A model generated the notes under the pieces. It saw only the letters and a program-made list of their open reading frames with translations, was not told the DNA's origin and did no database searches. A stretch of DNA of 64,000 nucleotides from Phylloscopus collybita (lineage: Eukaryota; Chordata; Aves; Passeriformes; Phylloscopidae), in NCBI GenBank assembly GCA_027886175.1, contig JAJNNQ010000137.1, forward strand, positions 30,986,001 through 31,050,000, in the 5' to 3' direction. This document shows, piece after piece, positions 49,941 to 63,000 of the stretch. The stretch's first letter is position 1, and each line of letters begins with the position of its first letter. The translations under genes were made by a program, and so were the position numbers.

Positions 49941-52900
49941 CATAAGATAAGAAGAGTTAGTTGATTTGAAGAGCTAGATTTGCTTCACAGGAAGTCTGAA
50001 TTCAGATCCATTTAACTGTATTATGTTGGTTTTCAGAACTGTAATGACTTTGAAGGAATAAGGCTTAAGGTAATAGCATGAAAAACAGGAAAGATGAGTT
50101 GAGAAAGGACTTCATATCACGGAAGAGAAAGTTGGGGTAGCAGAAAAGATCAAAAATATGTCAAGAGTGGTTCCAATAAAATTCTACTTACAAACCAGAT
50201 AAAGGGCAGGTAAAACTCTCCAAAGAAGGTATTAACTCACTCCATGAATACAAAACACAAGAGTGTTTTGTCACCAAGCCTTGCAGGCTAAAGCATGCAA
50301 TTCATCTCCTGAAAAGTGAAGTCCTTGTGCTGATACAGAAATGGGCATGAAAAAAGGACTTGGGGAATGTTTTGAATGGACTAAGTTTTCTTTCTGTATA
50401 GGTCTGGCCTCACTCTTCAATGCTCAGCTCCCTTCATATCCAGAGGAAACATCATCTATGTTCTTCCTCAAGGAAGTCGCTCATTGATGCTGGCACTTGT
50501 GACTTTCTTCCTTTCCCAATGAGGGCTTGATTTAACAATTGTTTCCCCCCCACCCTGACAGAGCACGATCCCCACAGATGTTCATGGAGATTTAAAATAC
50601 TAAAATTAATATTTCTTTCCTCTTGATCCTACATAAAGATGATTACATTAGAGAGCCACTTAATTTTCACTGTCCTTGTTCTCCACTATCAAAGAAGGGG
50701 CCTCATAAAGATATTTGTGGGACTCACCCACAAATAGAAAACTAGAGCTTTCTACCTCTTCCTACCCTGTTTTTTGCCCTAGGAATCTAATGAACTATTC
50801 TCTTTCACAATGTGACACTGAGATGTGATAACAATGGTCCTGACAGCAGAGAGGGATTAAAAGATCATGACCCAGAGACAATCTTTTTCATATTCACACA
50901 CATTATCACACTTTTGCAGAGTCTGAGAGATGCAGAACACTGACTACAGGCTAGAATACTCTAAGAGATCTCGAACAAGATGTTAAAAGGTGATCTCCCT
51001 AACTCCTCCCTAGGACATGCATTATGTCCTCTTGGAGATCCTGAGGGATGCTTCTCTTCACTTGACAGTTAATGTATGGCCATCTGCTCTTTTTAGTTTG
51101 TTCCATTTGTGTCATGCATAATCCCAGCATCACAGTGGACAATCAAGCTGCATTCTTGTGAAAATTTCAATTTTCATGTAACCAATTTAAAGAAAACTGT
51201 CCATCACATATACCCTGAATAAAATTAAATTTAGTACCTACAAATTTCACTTAAAATATTTGCCAGACATTAATAGACCATGAAGATATGTTCAAACCGA
51301 TGTCAAATAACATTACCTGGTTTCAGAAATTATGCCTGGATACAGATAGCACAAAGTTACGAAATTTCAGAACCAGCAGAAATATGCTGCTCTCATCTGA
51401 GGCATTGTAGTCTGGGCCCAAACTGGTGCACAAGCAAAACTCCCAAGAAAAGCTGAGGTATCTGTGTTCTGGGCTATGCTTGCACAGAGCTGGAGATGAA
51501 ACTGCCATATGTGTTCTTCATTTAACTCTAAATCTTGTCAAATAGAATAGAGTTACACAAATCCAGTGTGGACAAACAGTCTCTGAACATATGTCTATTT
51601 ATGAATAAATTGCTCACACTGATGGACCCCATATATTTTACTTTGATTTTCTTTTGCTTTGTCTAAATAATTAATTTTTCTTCTCATCATTACAATTTTC
51701 TCACATGAACCATTTTATTTCTTCTCAAAATGTTTTTGTATGGAAAATATATTTTCAGTGCCTTTGTAATTTAATTCTCCGGGCACCACATTCTTTCTAA
51801 GTAATTTCTTATGTTCATTCTTTCACAGTCTAAAAGACTTTGCCTGAGCATGCTTTTCATCATTGTTGTTTCTTGTTTTCTTGGCTCAAAGTATTAGATT
51901 CTAGGCAGAGCCAGCTAGAATTGGTTTGGACAAAGTTTGGGAGGCAGTAGTGGGTCACAGCAAAAAAAGAGTGGATACCTTGTAAGGAAAATATTTCTAT
52001 ATATGTCTATGCAGTCTTAAAGGCATAAATATGTTACCAGCTAAAAATCACCCCCTTATGAATAAATTAATATCCTAAATAAATTAAATAGGTTTAAAGT
52101 TTGTTGCATCAACTAACTGCCAAAATTAAGATCTGTGGGAGGTTGCTTTACCTGAAATTTCAAAGTGGTGAATGGAAATCTGTGAAAATAAGGACTCAGC
52201 TGCACCTCTAAGAATTGTTGTCAATTTTGGACTTAAGAGAGTTAAAAGCACCATCTGTAGCAGAAAGTCATTCGTCGATGAGAAAATGCCCTTCAAATCT
52301 CTGGAGGTCACCCAGAAAAATAACATCTGGAAAACAAAATAGTTCTCCCATTTAGTTCTAAGCTCATCAGTTTCGTCTTTATCTATACAGGACCTTGTTC
52401 CTGGCTGAAATGCCTCAAGTGTGTTACTTGCCTCCCAGTTTCCTTAATCAGAGCTCTAATGACAAGGACAAAAGAAAAAGCAACTTCTATAACCTAACAG
52501 TGATTCTTTGATGACCATGAGAAGAGTCAGCAAGAACCTCAGATATCTCCTGGGAGGTGCACAGTGTTGCTTCTTTCTTTGCATTAAGTTTCTCAAACCA
52601 TTCAGCTTTTGCCCAGTATCATTGGCATCTGCCCCTGGTTTCCAAAGTTGCTGCTGAAAAATCTTTGCAATCTTGCCAAGTAGAAGAAAGACAAGGGTGG
52701 ATATCTGAGATATACACTACAGCAATGCTTCAATGGAGATTGAATTTAGGTTGAACTTCTGATGTGGAGGATAAATGTAAACTCAGATTTTGCCTTTTGT
52801 CTCCTTACTGAGAGCTCTGAGTTTCTGTTCAATTGTTGTTATCACTGATGCTATCACAACTTTTTCAGGGAAGAGGGAAATAGAAAACTGCTAGATATTG

Positions 52901-53336
52901 TAAGGACGAGGGGTAGGGATTGAACTGAAAAGCTATTAGAGTTTTCATGAAAATCAGAAAGATTTAGACTCTCATAAAAAGCTTGTCTCAGACAAGCCAG
53001 CCCACCCCAGGCAAAAGTCTGGGGCCCTCCTCTTTATCCACAAATATCACATATCAGAGAGAGCTGGCAGTTGTTCAGCTCTGGCAGAAGTGCAGAATCA
53101 AGCTGGGTATAGACCACACCCATGTATTATTTTAGACCACTCCATGTCTAAGGAGCCTGCTAGTGCCTTTGGTCCCTGAAATCCCTTTAGAGAGTGCAGA
53201 TTGTTAACAGACAAATCTAGCCTTCCTCATGGCCAGATACACTCATGGCCCTCCTCCATTTTGGCCATACAAAATTAAACTTTGCATGTGTTGTTCAGAA
53301 GCCTTGAGCAGGACTTTCTAGTAACTTCCACCTCAC

Positions 53337-53640
53337 TTTTTTTTTTTTTTGTGATGTAACATTATTTTCTCTTTATTCATTGAAAAATATTACATTTCTT
53401 GTGCCTAAATAAATTTCTCTTCACCAAGAGAAATAAGCATCTGATCTGGAATTTAACTTTTGTCCTCTGGAGGGCTGAGCAGGGAATCCTGTGATGAAGT
53501 CATTAGTCCTCTGATTAGATTTCTCCCATGCCCTGTAGAGCAGTCATGCTTTGGTAGAGGTTGCACTGCTATTCATGCTTCACTTGCACTCTACTCACCT
53601 TATTATTGAAAAGGATGATCTTAGTGTGAGATTGGATTTT
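53337..53640 (-). pseudogene. Possible retroposed mRNA 3' end
   Basis: Read on the minus strand, an AATAAA signal (plus 53372-53377) is followed 21 nt later by an A14 run (plus 53350 back to 53337). This is the spacing of a real cleavage and polyadenylation site, so the tract looks like the poly(A) end of a copied transcript inserted in reverse. The upstream sequence contains no coding region that I can recognise, as expected of a 3' UTR fragment. The 5' limit (about 53640) is a guess and no target-site duplication was found. A chance T run beside TTTATT remains possible. Confidence 0.3.
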
Positions 53641-53946
53641 TGTCTGCTGTGTGTGTGAATTGTAGCTGGCAGACCTCTCTTGAACTGAGGATATTTACAA
53701 ACATTCAGCATCTAAAAACACAGTCTGAAATATTTATCCAAGTATCTCACTCCGTGGCTGCTTTCCCTACCTTCACTGTGAATAGATATCTTTTCCTTCT
53801 CCACGTCAAAGGGAGATTTCCACAGCAGTAAGATTAGGATGTAAGCCAGATTTACCTAATTGCAGTAAATGGCGATCTGGAGGGTATTTTTCTGCTCTAT
53901 TTTTTGTCTACTTTTGGATGACTGTGCCATGATATTCTTATGAGAC
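53641..53946. other. Unique DNA left of the LTR
   Basis: No feature is recognised. A 63-codon plus frame (53640-53831) has no known similarity. Confidence 0.5.
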
Positions 53947-54989
53947 TGTGGTAGTGTGACCCTGGCTGGAGGCCAGGTACCTATGAAAGCCACTCCACCA
54001 CTCCTCTCCTCAACTGAACAGGGGAGAAAAAAATAAAATTAAAGCCTCATAAAAGCAGGGAGAGATCACTCACCAATTACCATCATGGGCAAAACAGTCA
54101 CAACTTAGGGAACTTATTACCAATCAAAATGTCAGCTTCAAAATGAGAAGTAAAACAAATCTTAAAAAATATTTCCCCCACCCCTCCTTCCCAGCTCTAC
54201 CTCTGCTCTGACAGTGGCACAGGAAGACAGGGAATGGGGACTATGGTCAGTTCATCATATCTTGTTTCTGCCACTACTCCTTCCTCAGGGAGGAGTCCTT
54301 CCCCTGCTCCTGAGTGGGGTCCCTCCACAGTCTTCTCCAATGTGGGTCCCCTTCCATGGAATACAATCCTTCAGGAACAGGCTGCTCCACAGGGTCAGAG
54401 GTCCTATCAACAAACCTGGTGCAGTGTGGCTTCCTCTCTCTGAGGGTCCACAGGCCCCTTCCAGGAGCCTGATCCAGTGCAGGCTTCCCATGGGGTCACA
54501 GACTTCTTTTGTTCATCCACCTACTCCAGTGTGGGTCTTCTCCATGTTCTGCAGGGGATCTCTTCCCCCCCCATGGACCTCCATGGGCTGCAGGACACAG
54601 CTGCCTCACCGTGGTCTGCTCCACAGACACAGGTTGCAGGGGAATTGCAGCTCCAGCACCTGGAGTGCTTCCTCCCCCTTCTTCTCCAGACTTCGGTGTC
54701 TGCAGAGTTGTTCCTTTCATGTGTTCTCACTCTACTCTTTTCTGGCCACAATTACATCTGTGCAATAATTTGGGATTGGGTTTTCCCCTTTCTAAGTACA
54801 TTGTCCAAGAGATGTTACCAACTGTCGCTGACTGGCTTGGACTTGGCCAGTGGCGGGTTGTTCTAGGAGCCTCCTGGCATTGCCTGTCAGACATGGGGAA
54901 TGCCTCTGGCAGCTTCTCACAGAAGCCACTCCTGTAGCCCCTCCTCACGCCACCCCAAAGCCTTGCCATGGAAACTCAATACATTAACA
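53947..54989 (-). mobile_element. Long solo LTR (CCATGGAGG-repeat family), reverse orientation
   Basis: On the minus strand the ~1043-bp element starts TGTTAATGTATTGAGTTTCC and ends GGGTCACACTACCACA. Its start region, with GGCAAGGCTTTGGGGTGG and GTGGCTTCTGTGAGAAGCTG, follows a common bird ERVL-type LTR. The middle has degenerate repeats of CCATGGAGG and ACACTGGAG types (plus 54340-54600). Flanking GAGAC (53942-53946) and GATAC (54990-54994) could be a 5-bp duplication with one change. No second LTR or internal genes are found. The longest open frames of the window (184, 142 and 129 codons on plus) lie within it; they are Pro/Ser/Leu-rich and antisense to the element, so they are not genes. 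Confidence 0.85.
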
Positions 54990-56374
54990 GATACTAAGAA
55001 ACTAAATCTTACATCTCTTGGTTTAGGAAACTGTGGACTATGGGTGTTGTGTTTCTTAAAGTAGACTTTAATCCTTTGATATGCCTTCTCTTTTTTTCTT
55101 CTTTTTTCTCCTCTTTTATTTTGTTAAGAGACAGTCAGTGCTTAGATGGCAATGCATTTGAAGAGTGCCCCATAAAATGCCAGAGCAAAAATAATGAGAA
55201 AAACTTCTCAAACATTTCTAAGGAACTGTGTCCTCTTGAATAACACTCACTGTCAAATATACTGTGTCATTTGTGCTTAGTCACTGTGTCCATTACTGTG
55301 CCAAGATAAGGCAACTTCTCTGTCAGTGAGAAGGAAGTTGTTGTTTGGATGCTGGGATACCAACTGCCCACACACTCAGACAATATAAAAATCAAATGTG
55401 CACTGTGATTAAAGGAGGTGATCCTTGAGAATTTCAATTATATGCTACTATTAGGCTGAACAGTTGGTAATCTAAAAGCTTAATATTTAAAAAAATGCTA
55501 TTACCCTAATCTTCTCTGGAAAATGGACCATAGTATGAAGTCAAACAGATTTGTGGAAACCTATTATGTTGGATTTAATTACAGTTCTTAGTGCCTGGAG
55601 TCTCAAATTCATGGAGGAACCTAGAAAACTAATCATAATTTTGGGTCATAATAAAATTTCTCTCTGTTCATAACATCTACCTTATAGCCTCTGTATTGAG
55701 AAGATCATTGATATTTCTAAAAGACATATGATTCCTTCACTAAATATTTATTAACTTGCAATACTCCTCAAAGCCCATGATTTTTAAGTGTTTTTTCTGT
55801 TCAAATCAGTGGGAAGTTACCTGGACAAGGACTGAATTAAGATGCCCAGTTGGCAGCATATTATCCCAAATAGTGCTGAGTACAGGCAATATTTTGGGAG
55901 AAATCTGGCTGATAATGAGAGGTCCCTTTTAAGTTTATGTATGTCTTCCTGGCCATGTCTGTGTCCAGCAGCATAATGCAGCGTGATCACATCCCTATTG
56001 AAATGGGAGGTAAGGCTCCCATTTACTTTAATGTTACAGAATCATGTTCCTAAAGAATTCCAGCTAGCAAAACAGCAGAGATCCACTTTAGTCATGATTG
56101 CCACAGGTGCTTATCTGAGTCCCTTCCCACAGGGCCTGTAAAATAAAAGGCCAGACATTACATAATGTCAAACAACTACAAAAATACACAATTCTTCAAA
56201 AATAGGCTATCTCACACAGATAAACAGCAAAGTATTGTCCATATTGATCTCAGTTTAAACATAGTCACTTCCCTATCACATGCCCTGCACTCAGCATTAA
56301 ATACAGAACTATCTGGAGATGTTAACAACAAAAAATGGCTTTGATAAAAATGGCTACTATTTGTCTGAAATCAA
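54990..56374. other. Unique noncoding DNA
   Basis: No gene is recognised. Around 55990-56030, a CTATTGAAATGGGAGGTAAG phrase followed by CTCCCATTTACTTTAATG resembles motifs in old reptile/bird repeats, but this is too short to call. Confidence 0.45.
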
Positions 56375-57041
56375 AGTGTCAACAGAGCCAGGAGCAACGT
56401 TCTGCACCTAAGTCAGGACAATCCTTGATATCAACACAGGCTTCAGGACAAGAGCAGCCCTGCTGAGAAGGACTTGGGGTGGAGGAGAGGACGGACATGA
56501 CCCAGCCACGTGCACTCACAGCACAGAAAGCCAGCTGTGTCCTCAACTGTGTCCAAAGCAGCGTGGGCAGTAGGGCCAGGGAGGGGATTCTGCCCCTCTG
56601 CTCTGCTCTGGTGACACCCCACCTGGGGTGCTGCATCCAGCACTGCAGCCCCAAAGGATATGGACCTGCTGGAGGGAGCCCAGAGGAGGGACACAAAGGT
56701 GATTGAAGACTGGAAAGCTCTCCTGTGAAGACAGACTGAGACATGAGATGGTTTATCTTGGCAACAGGAAAAGGGGTAATGGCTTTAAAGTAAAGGAGGG
56801 TTGATACAGATTAAATATGAGAAAGATTGTTTTCTACAATGAGGGTGGTGAGGGACTGGAACAGGAAGCCCAAAGAAATGGAAGGTTCCCCATCCCTGGA
56901 AATATTCAAGGCCAGGCTGGATGGGGCTCTGAGCAACTTGGTGTAATTGAAGATGTCCCTACTTATGGAGGAAAATTTGGACTAGAAAATCTTTAAAGGA
57001 CCCTTCCAACCTATACTGTTCTATGATTTTATGATTCTATG
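56375..57041 (+). mobile_element. CR1 LINE: ORF2 C-terminal part and 3' end
   Basis: The best forward CR1 copy in the window. It starts within ORF2. A frame from 56479 reads TAQKASCVLNCVQSSVGS and continues with ILPLCSALVTPHLGCC, matching the CR1 ORF2 C-terminal region (QKAN..L.C....V.SRSREV.LPLYSALVRPHLEYC). It then runs through AAAGGGGTAATGGCTTTAAA, GAGGGTGGTGAGGGACTGGA and CATCCCTGGAAATATTCAAG, ending at CTATGATTTTATGATTCTAT, the CR1 3' tail. Against the CR1 plan, well over 100 bp are missing at about 56748-56765, between the ACAGACTGAGACATGAG phrase and GCAACAGGAAAAGGGG. The frame is broken, so the copy is inactive. Confidence 0.95.
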
Positions 57042-60000
57042 TTAAATAAAATAAAATCACAGAGATAAAATAACTAGGTTAAGAAGCAGTTATACTAGGA
57101 GTAGCTAGATGAAGGTCTCCGGATAGAAACACATGTACATAGCACAGAGTTATGAAAACCTGAGAGCAAAAAACAAGACAGAGCTGGGAGATGTCAATTC
57201 AGCAAGGTAAAAGACCAAATGCTGTGGAGGCTGACACATAGGAGTGCCTAATACCTGGTCATCACAGATTCATCAGGAGTCTGTCTTACAAGTGCTAAGA
57301 ATATCAATGATAAGCCTGTGACTACAGTCCAGTTGTTTGTTGGGTGTTAACCAATAAATAAGATCATTTTATCTACTCATGAATTGTGTATGAACCTCTT
57401 TGCAAATGTCCACCCACAGTAAAATGACCAGTAGACCCTGGAAAGTCTTATTGGGTTGTAATATTTGTTACTTCCATTAGAATGTTTTAAACTGGGAAGT
57501 CTCAAAAGGTATGAGGTGCCCATGAACAGGAAACTAAATCAAGATGAGAGTTTCTGTTCCCAACATGAAGGTTAATAGTATTTTGTAGCAGTGTGGATAT
57601 GAAAGAAAACAAGGCTTTTGTTGTAAATCAGTATGAGGTGCTTCTAAATATCCTTAACCAGGGACTGGCATTCTTATCAGACAGAATTTATATTTCTTTC
57701 TTACGATTAATTTGATTAGTGGTTTTTAATGAAGTAATTAGCAGGTTGTGCAGGGCTCAGGATGTATGTGCCTGGATGGGAGCAGTCAGATGTTATCTCA
57801 TTTTGTCAGTATTTAAACTGATCAGAGATATGCCAGATTTCCCAGGAGCTATTTGGCCATGGTGCCATGTCTCAATCCATAAATCTTCTAGACTGGGAGA
57901 CATATCCTACATACAGCATGAATACATCTTGTACATCAGAAAATATGGAAATCTAAGATGGTGGCATTTTCTTCTTTTTACCTCTGAGACCCTGAAAATA
58001 CCTCTAAACAAAGCAGAAACCAATCAAAAAAGAACACTTGAAACTTCTCTTCCCATCTACATCAACAGGTACTAACATTGGGTTTGTTGTGAATTTCATA
58101 CATACCTGTACATAATGACAGAAACTCTGAAATAATTATTTATTTAGAGGCATAGGAATCCACCTCAGAGAAATCTTTTGAGTGTCACAGCCAAATAAAC
58201 AGTCTCATAGAAACCACTAGCTATATGTTCATTAGGCTGGACTTCTAAATTCAAGGACATCTATAAATACAATGTAAAAGGAAAATTTCATGATGCTCTG
58301 TGCCACTGGAAGAATAAATAATGAATTGCATCAGTTTTTTTCTGAACGTCACTTTAGCTTTTCCTACCCTATTTCATATGAATATGAAGCAGAACTGAGA
58401 GGGGAAAAAAGAGAAGAAAGTGAACAAAAATTAAGAATTGGTGATATTAATGTTGTCTTTGGTATTCAATAATATTTCTGAAATATTTCTTTTTTAAAAG
58501 TTCCATTAAAAACAATGATTTTTTTTTCTGACAGCAATATTGCTTGAAAATCTGTAGTACAAAATAATAATAAAAAAGTATCACTCAACCCTTGTCAGCA
58601 GAGAAAATCCCAAAGGCCAGATGATGAACAAGTTATGAAAACATTTCACACTCACAGTTATACCTTTATATAATATGAGTGAAAGAATTGAATCTGAAGT
58701 GATTTGCTTGGTTTTCTTTTTTTATAACTACTTCCTGTCACTGATAAGAGACAGAAATATCAGTTGTTTGTGACAGTATAATTTCACCTGCAGTCATCAT
58801 ATTTTGAATTACTGGAAGAAAAGACTTCTGTAGCATTTTTCTCTCCTACATTATTGTTGTAATTCACTTCCTATGAAATGAATTGTGTTATTGCAAAGTG
58901 TGTAAATCTAAGTATGAACATGAAGAAGGTTCTCCCCTTGGTGTGACTGGATGCAGCCTGCTGTTATTATACCTTTTAATAATTAAACACAAGGGACTAT
59001 ATTAAAATAATACTTAGGTTCTTGACTTAAACTGGAGGAAAAAAAAATAACCAAAAATAAATGAAGCAATAAAGGCATGCATAGACCTTTTCTCAGACCT
59101 AATATTATTGCTTATTACTGCAAACATTACTATTGCTAATCAACTCTCAGAAAAATGGATGAGTGATTAAAAGTATATCTGTAATATTATATTGGGATTA
59201 GCAGGATGTATGGTAGAATAGAAGTTGCCATGGACATTGAATTTCTTTCTCTTTTCCTGTATATTGTCTTCTTTGTTTTGCTTTGTTTTCATTTTGTTTA
59301 TCTGAAATGAAGAATTGGGTGTGGGAAAAGACATCTGCTTACACCTGAACTTGTGTTGGTGGTGTATGTAGACAATCACATGCTGGTACTCAGGCTCTGC
59401 TGGTAGCAGTGTTACTTCTAAAAGCACTCTGATCTTTTGTATGAACCACCTGATTCCCAAAGTGAATTCAGAAGCATGCTGCTGCTCTGCACATGAAGTT
59501 AACATGGATGTGTAGGACAACATTGAGTCAGACTTTTTGAAGGGTTCCCAGAGAAAATTTTAAAGATGATGGTGCAAAATAATCCCTCAAATGATGGATA
59601 GCAGTCTGTTTACACCAGCTCCATTGGCTGCAGAAGATTCAGAAGCAATAAACACAAACCTCTGACTCCTGCTCCTCTCTTTAGGTCAGTATGTTCAGTA
59701 TCAGAAATGGGCACCTCCAAAGAACAGACCTCTGAAAGATGTTAACTGTAGAAATAGTTCATATTGGGTCAGAGTGCTGATGGTGTAGAAATGGGAAACT
59801 CTTGCCTTGTTGAAAAAGAGATCTGTCCTTTGGCCTACAACACAGGTACTTGTTAAAACTTGGTATTTCTACTGATAAAGAAAAAATAAGTTACTGTTTG
59901 GGCCGTGACATCTTATGAGGGCTTCGAGAAGTTATATCCCCTCAAGAGAGATGACATGTTATGGCACAATGACAGAAATGTCCAACAAAACACAGTTTTT

Positions 60001-63000
60001 ACAGGCTTTGGACTCTGACCACATAACTAGTACTTTTTATTTTCTCCTTCTTGAGTTGTCGCTGCAGAGCTGACAAATGTACAAGTCTGTCTGAATACCT
60101 CATCTAGAGTAATCCAGACACAAACAACACTATATAGGATGGATGTCTAATCCAAGTTGCTGACTGGAGTTGCAATAAAATACTCACAAGCCTCTGCAAT
60201 TCTGTACGGCGTAAAAATAGCTTGGGTTAGCTTTCAGGTACTTGCTAAGTATTCCTCAGACGTGTAAGCCTGCAGATCTCTCCAGGCAACTTAAAGCCTT
60301 CTTAATGTTAACTTATTTTTTAAAGTCAGCACTCCTGTGCCTGGCACAAAAACCCTTTTCCTCAGTGTTAGAGTAATTTGGGTTACTGAAACTTCTTTCA
60401 GTACTGCCAGTGCCCTTTCAGTTGCATGCAATTTCATTTTTAGTAAGGTGGGGGTTATTGAAAAGACACCTCATTCTCATCTACAGCAAATATCAAGATA
60501 TTATTTGCCGTTCATGATTTTTTTCCCTGATAATAACTCAGATCAGGTTTACAGTTGTCTCAAAACATTTGAAAACCTTAGACAAAGTGCAAGCACCTGT
60601 CAAAACTTAATGCTCTCACCAATCAGAAATATCAGCAATGTTGTCACTTTCCTAGATAAATTCAGGATAGTAAGAAAATATACTCTTGAAGTTGTTGTAT
60701 AGTTATCCTGTGCAATTCAGCATCATGTATCACAGACAGTAAATGTGTTTAAGATATTTCTGTGCATAATAGAAGAAATCTGAAGTGGAGCCAATGGGAA
60801 TCTAAGTTTTCAAGGTATTATTAAATACCTGAAATGCTATCTAAAGCAAGAATTTTGAAGAATTATAGCCTCATCAGAACTTTTCAATGGAGATGAGTAA
60901 AGAACAAAGCTATAAGGATGATTTTGATCCTGTTTTCTCAGCTTATTAAAATTGTTCTCTGATAAAACTAGTGGGTTCAGCAGATGGATGAACTACAGAG
61001 GTCAGAATTTCAATTCAGCTTGTGTATGCACACAAAACTTGAGATGTAAGCACTGAACTTCATCCAAATATTTTTTAAAATAAGCCTGAAAAAACAGTTT
61101 GGAAAATCAAATAATTCAAGTTTTCTCTAGAGATTTCAAGGCCATTCTCTTTCTGTTAAACTAAGAGCTTCTCCCCAAATACTATCAGGAAAAGGACGAG
61201 GAAGTATGAGGATATGTGAAATCAAAAGTAAATGGGAAACAAAAGTTTTAATAGAATCATCCCTCTCCTTATCTGGCTGGTGAGCCACCATCTCTATTAA
61301 TGGGAAGTGCATCTGGTGTGTTCCTGGTGTGATCCTCAGAAGGATCTCCTAGAAATAACATCATTTACCACCTGGCTTTTGCAATAGCAATGCTTAGACA
61401 GCTTGAAACCAATCTCGTTTGTGCCACAACATACTGCCAGGACAGATGCAAACTGTTGTTTAACCCCAGGTCTTTCAGGTTAATACAGCTTTCAATGAAT
61501 TTTCTTACAACTTAGAAATTCTGATACAGAATATTCCTTCCTAGAGGAATTCTATTGCATATTTTTTTTAAATTGGGTTGCACCTTATTTCTAATCTCTT
61601 TATATCCTCGTCAAAAACTGGAGGGATTCAGGAAAAAAGCTCAAAAATACCAAGGCAATAGGGGGAGTAGCCTTCTGGGATGGAATTGAAAAAAATATTT
61701 ATTTTCTGCTAATATACATTCTGACTAGAAGCTGCTGTAATTTCTGCTGGGTTTTTTAAAGGTATTAGTCTATGCAGTCTCCATGTAAAGCTGTACTTTG
61801 GAGAAACAAGACACCTGAGGTGAGTATCAGGAAGAATTTCCTGGACACTGAGTTAGAACTGTGGTCTAGCAAAATCTTTATTTGGTTTTCTGTACAATCT
61901 ACACAGTATGGACATCCATCTATACATATACTTAGCATCTCTATGTTATTAATGTTCTTGATATATAGGTCAGCTGTAGCACATGATTTTCAAACTCTCT
62001 CCTGATTTTGCCTTCTGTTATGGAGCAAAGACTCCCTGCAATCCCAAAGCAATCTTGGGATATTGACTTGATGGTGAAGTGTTAATGACCTGGAGTTGAG
62101 GTTAAATACTGTCAGTGTTGCTGTTTGATGCAAGGGTTGTGTCCCAAGTTAGGAAGGCAAATGAGATCCTTATATAATACACCAGAGAAAAGAGATGCTG
62201 CATTTAGGGGCATAGGTAAGGATAGGTAGGTAAGTAGAGGAAGAGAATAAGTAGGGCCAAGTGTGTGTATCTGACTCCCAGCTGAGGTGCCAATTAGAGC
62301 TGTCTGAAGAAAAAAGACCTGCAAGGGTCACTTCTGTTCCTACAAGGAAAAAACAAAGAGGCAGTTTCATGGGGTTTCAGCAGAGCACTGTCCTGCTGTT
62401 TCCCAGGAGAACTTTAAGGGTCAGTGTAACTCTCCCCCTATCAGTGACTTATCTCATTGTGCAATTTTCACAATGGGATGAAACATTGTTTTCAGTGGGG
62501 GGAAAAAAAAAAAACCAACCCAAAAAACAAACAAAACAAAAACAAACACAAAAACAAACAAACAAACAAACAAAAAACCCAAAAAGCTTTTTTCCTTATT
62601 TTTGCAAATAAGGTAAAAGTTGGCTGAAGCAACATGAAGAGAAATGAGGGAGTAGAAATCTCCTTAAATTTACATTGTGGTAAGGATGAAAAAGAGGTGA
62701 GAAAATGAGCAAGAATAAGTCCAAGCCCTTGTCTCTTGACATATGGGACAATTTGACCTCCCTCTCTATATGGAGAGCTTATGAAACTATCCACAAGTAC
62801 TAACAAAAACACACAGTCAGGTTTAACTTAGGATTTACCATACCACTAAGCAAAAAAGTATGGCTTTTAAAATAAGATCATTAAAAATAAAAAAATAAAA
62901 AATACATCACGTTTAGGGCTTTTTGAAATAAGATAGAGTACTTATTTAATAAACCTGAAAACATACAATGGGCAATATAAAATGCATACAAAATTAAATC

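Larger units (their letters stand above)
45988..53336. other. Unique noncoding DNA
   Basis: Over 7.3 kb no gene or dispersed repeat is recognised. Separately listed are a candidate conserved element (47290-47545), AAAC-rich simple DNA (48406-48470), a T16 run (48935-48950) and a palindrome (49918-49940). 49660-49860 is also rich in TTAATTATG and TGATTAAAAATATGC motifs and might be constrained. Open frames stay below 100 codons. Confidence 0.5.

Noticed and set aside
54214..54768. Longest open frame in the window (184 codons, plus)
   Set aside because: It lies antisense within the LTR at 53947-54989, and its Pro/Ser/Leu bias reflects the LTR's degenerate repeats.
57719..58075. 118-codon plus open frame in unique DNA
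   Set aside because: No domain, no consistent splice context and no recognised similarity. Such lengths occur by chance in 64 kb read in six frames.
60337..60702. 121-codon plus open frame in unique DNA
   Set aside because: No recognised similarity or gene context; likely chance.
61454..61469. TGTTGTTTAACCCCAG, identical to the edge of the LTR at 41972
   Set aside because: Similarity stops after 16 bases on both sides; too short to call an LTR scrap.
61815..61880. CR1-like phrase CAGGAAGAATTTCCTGGACA
   Set aside because: Only one phrase matches and the neighbours do not follow CR1 order.
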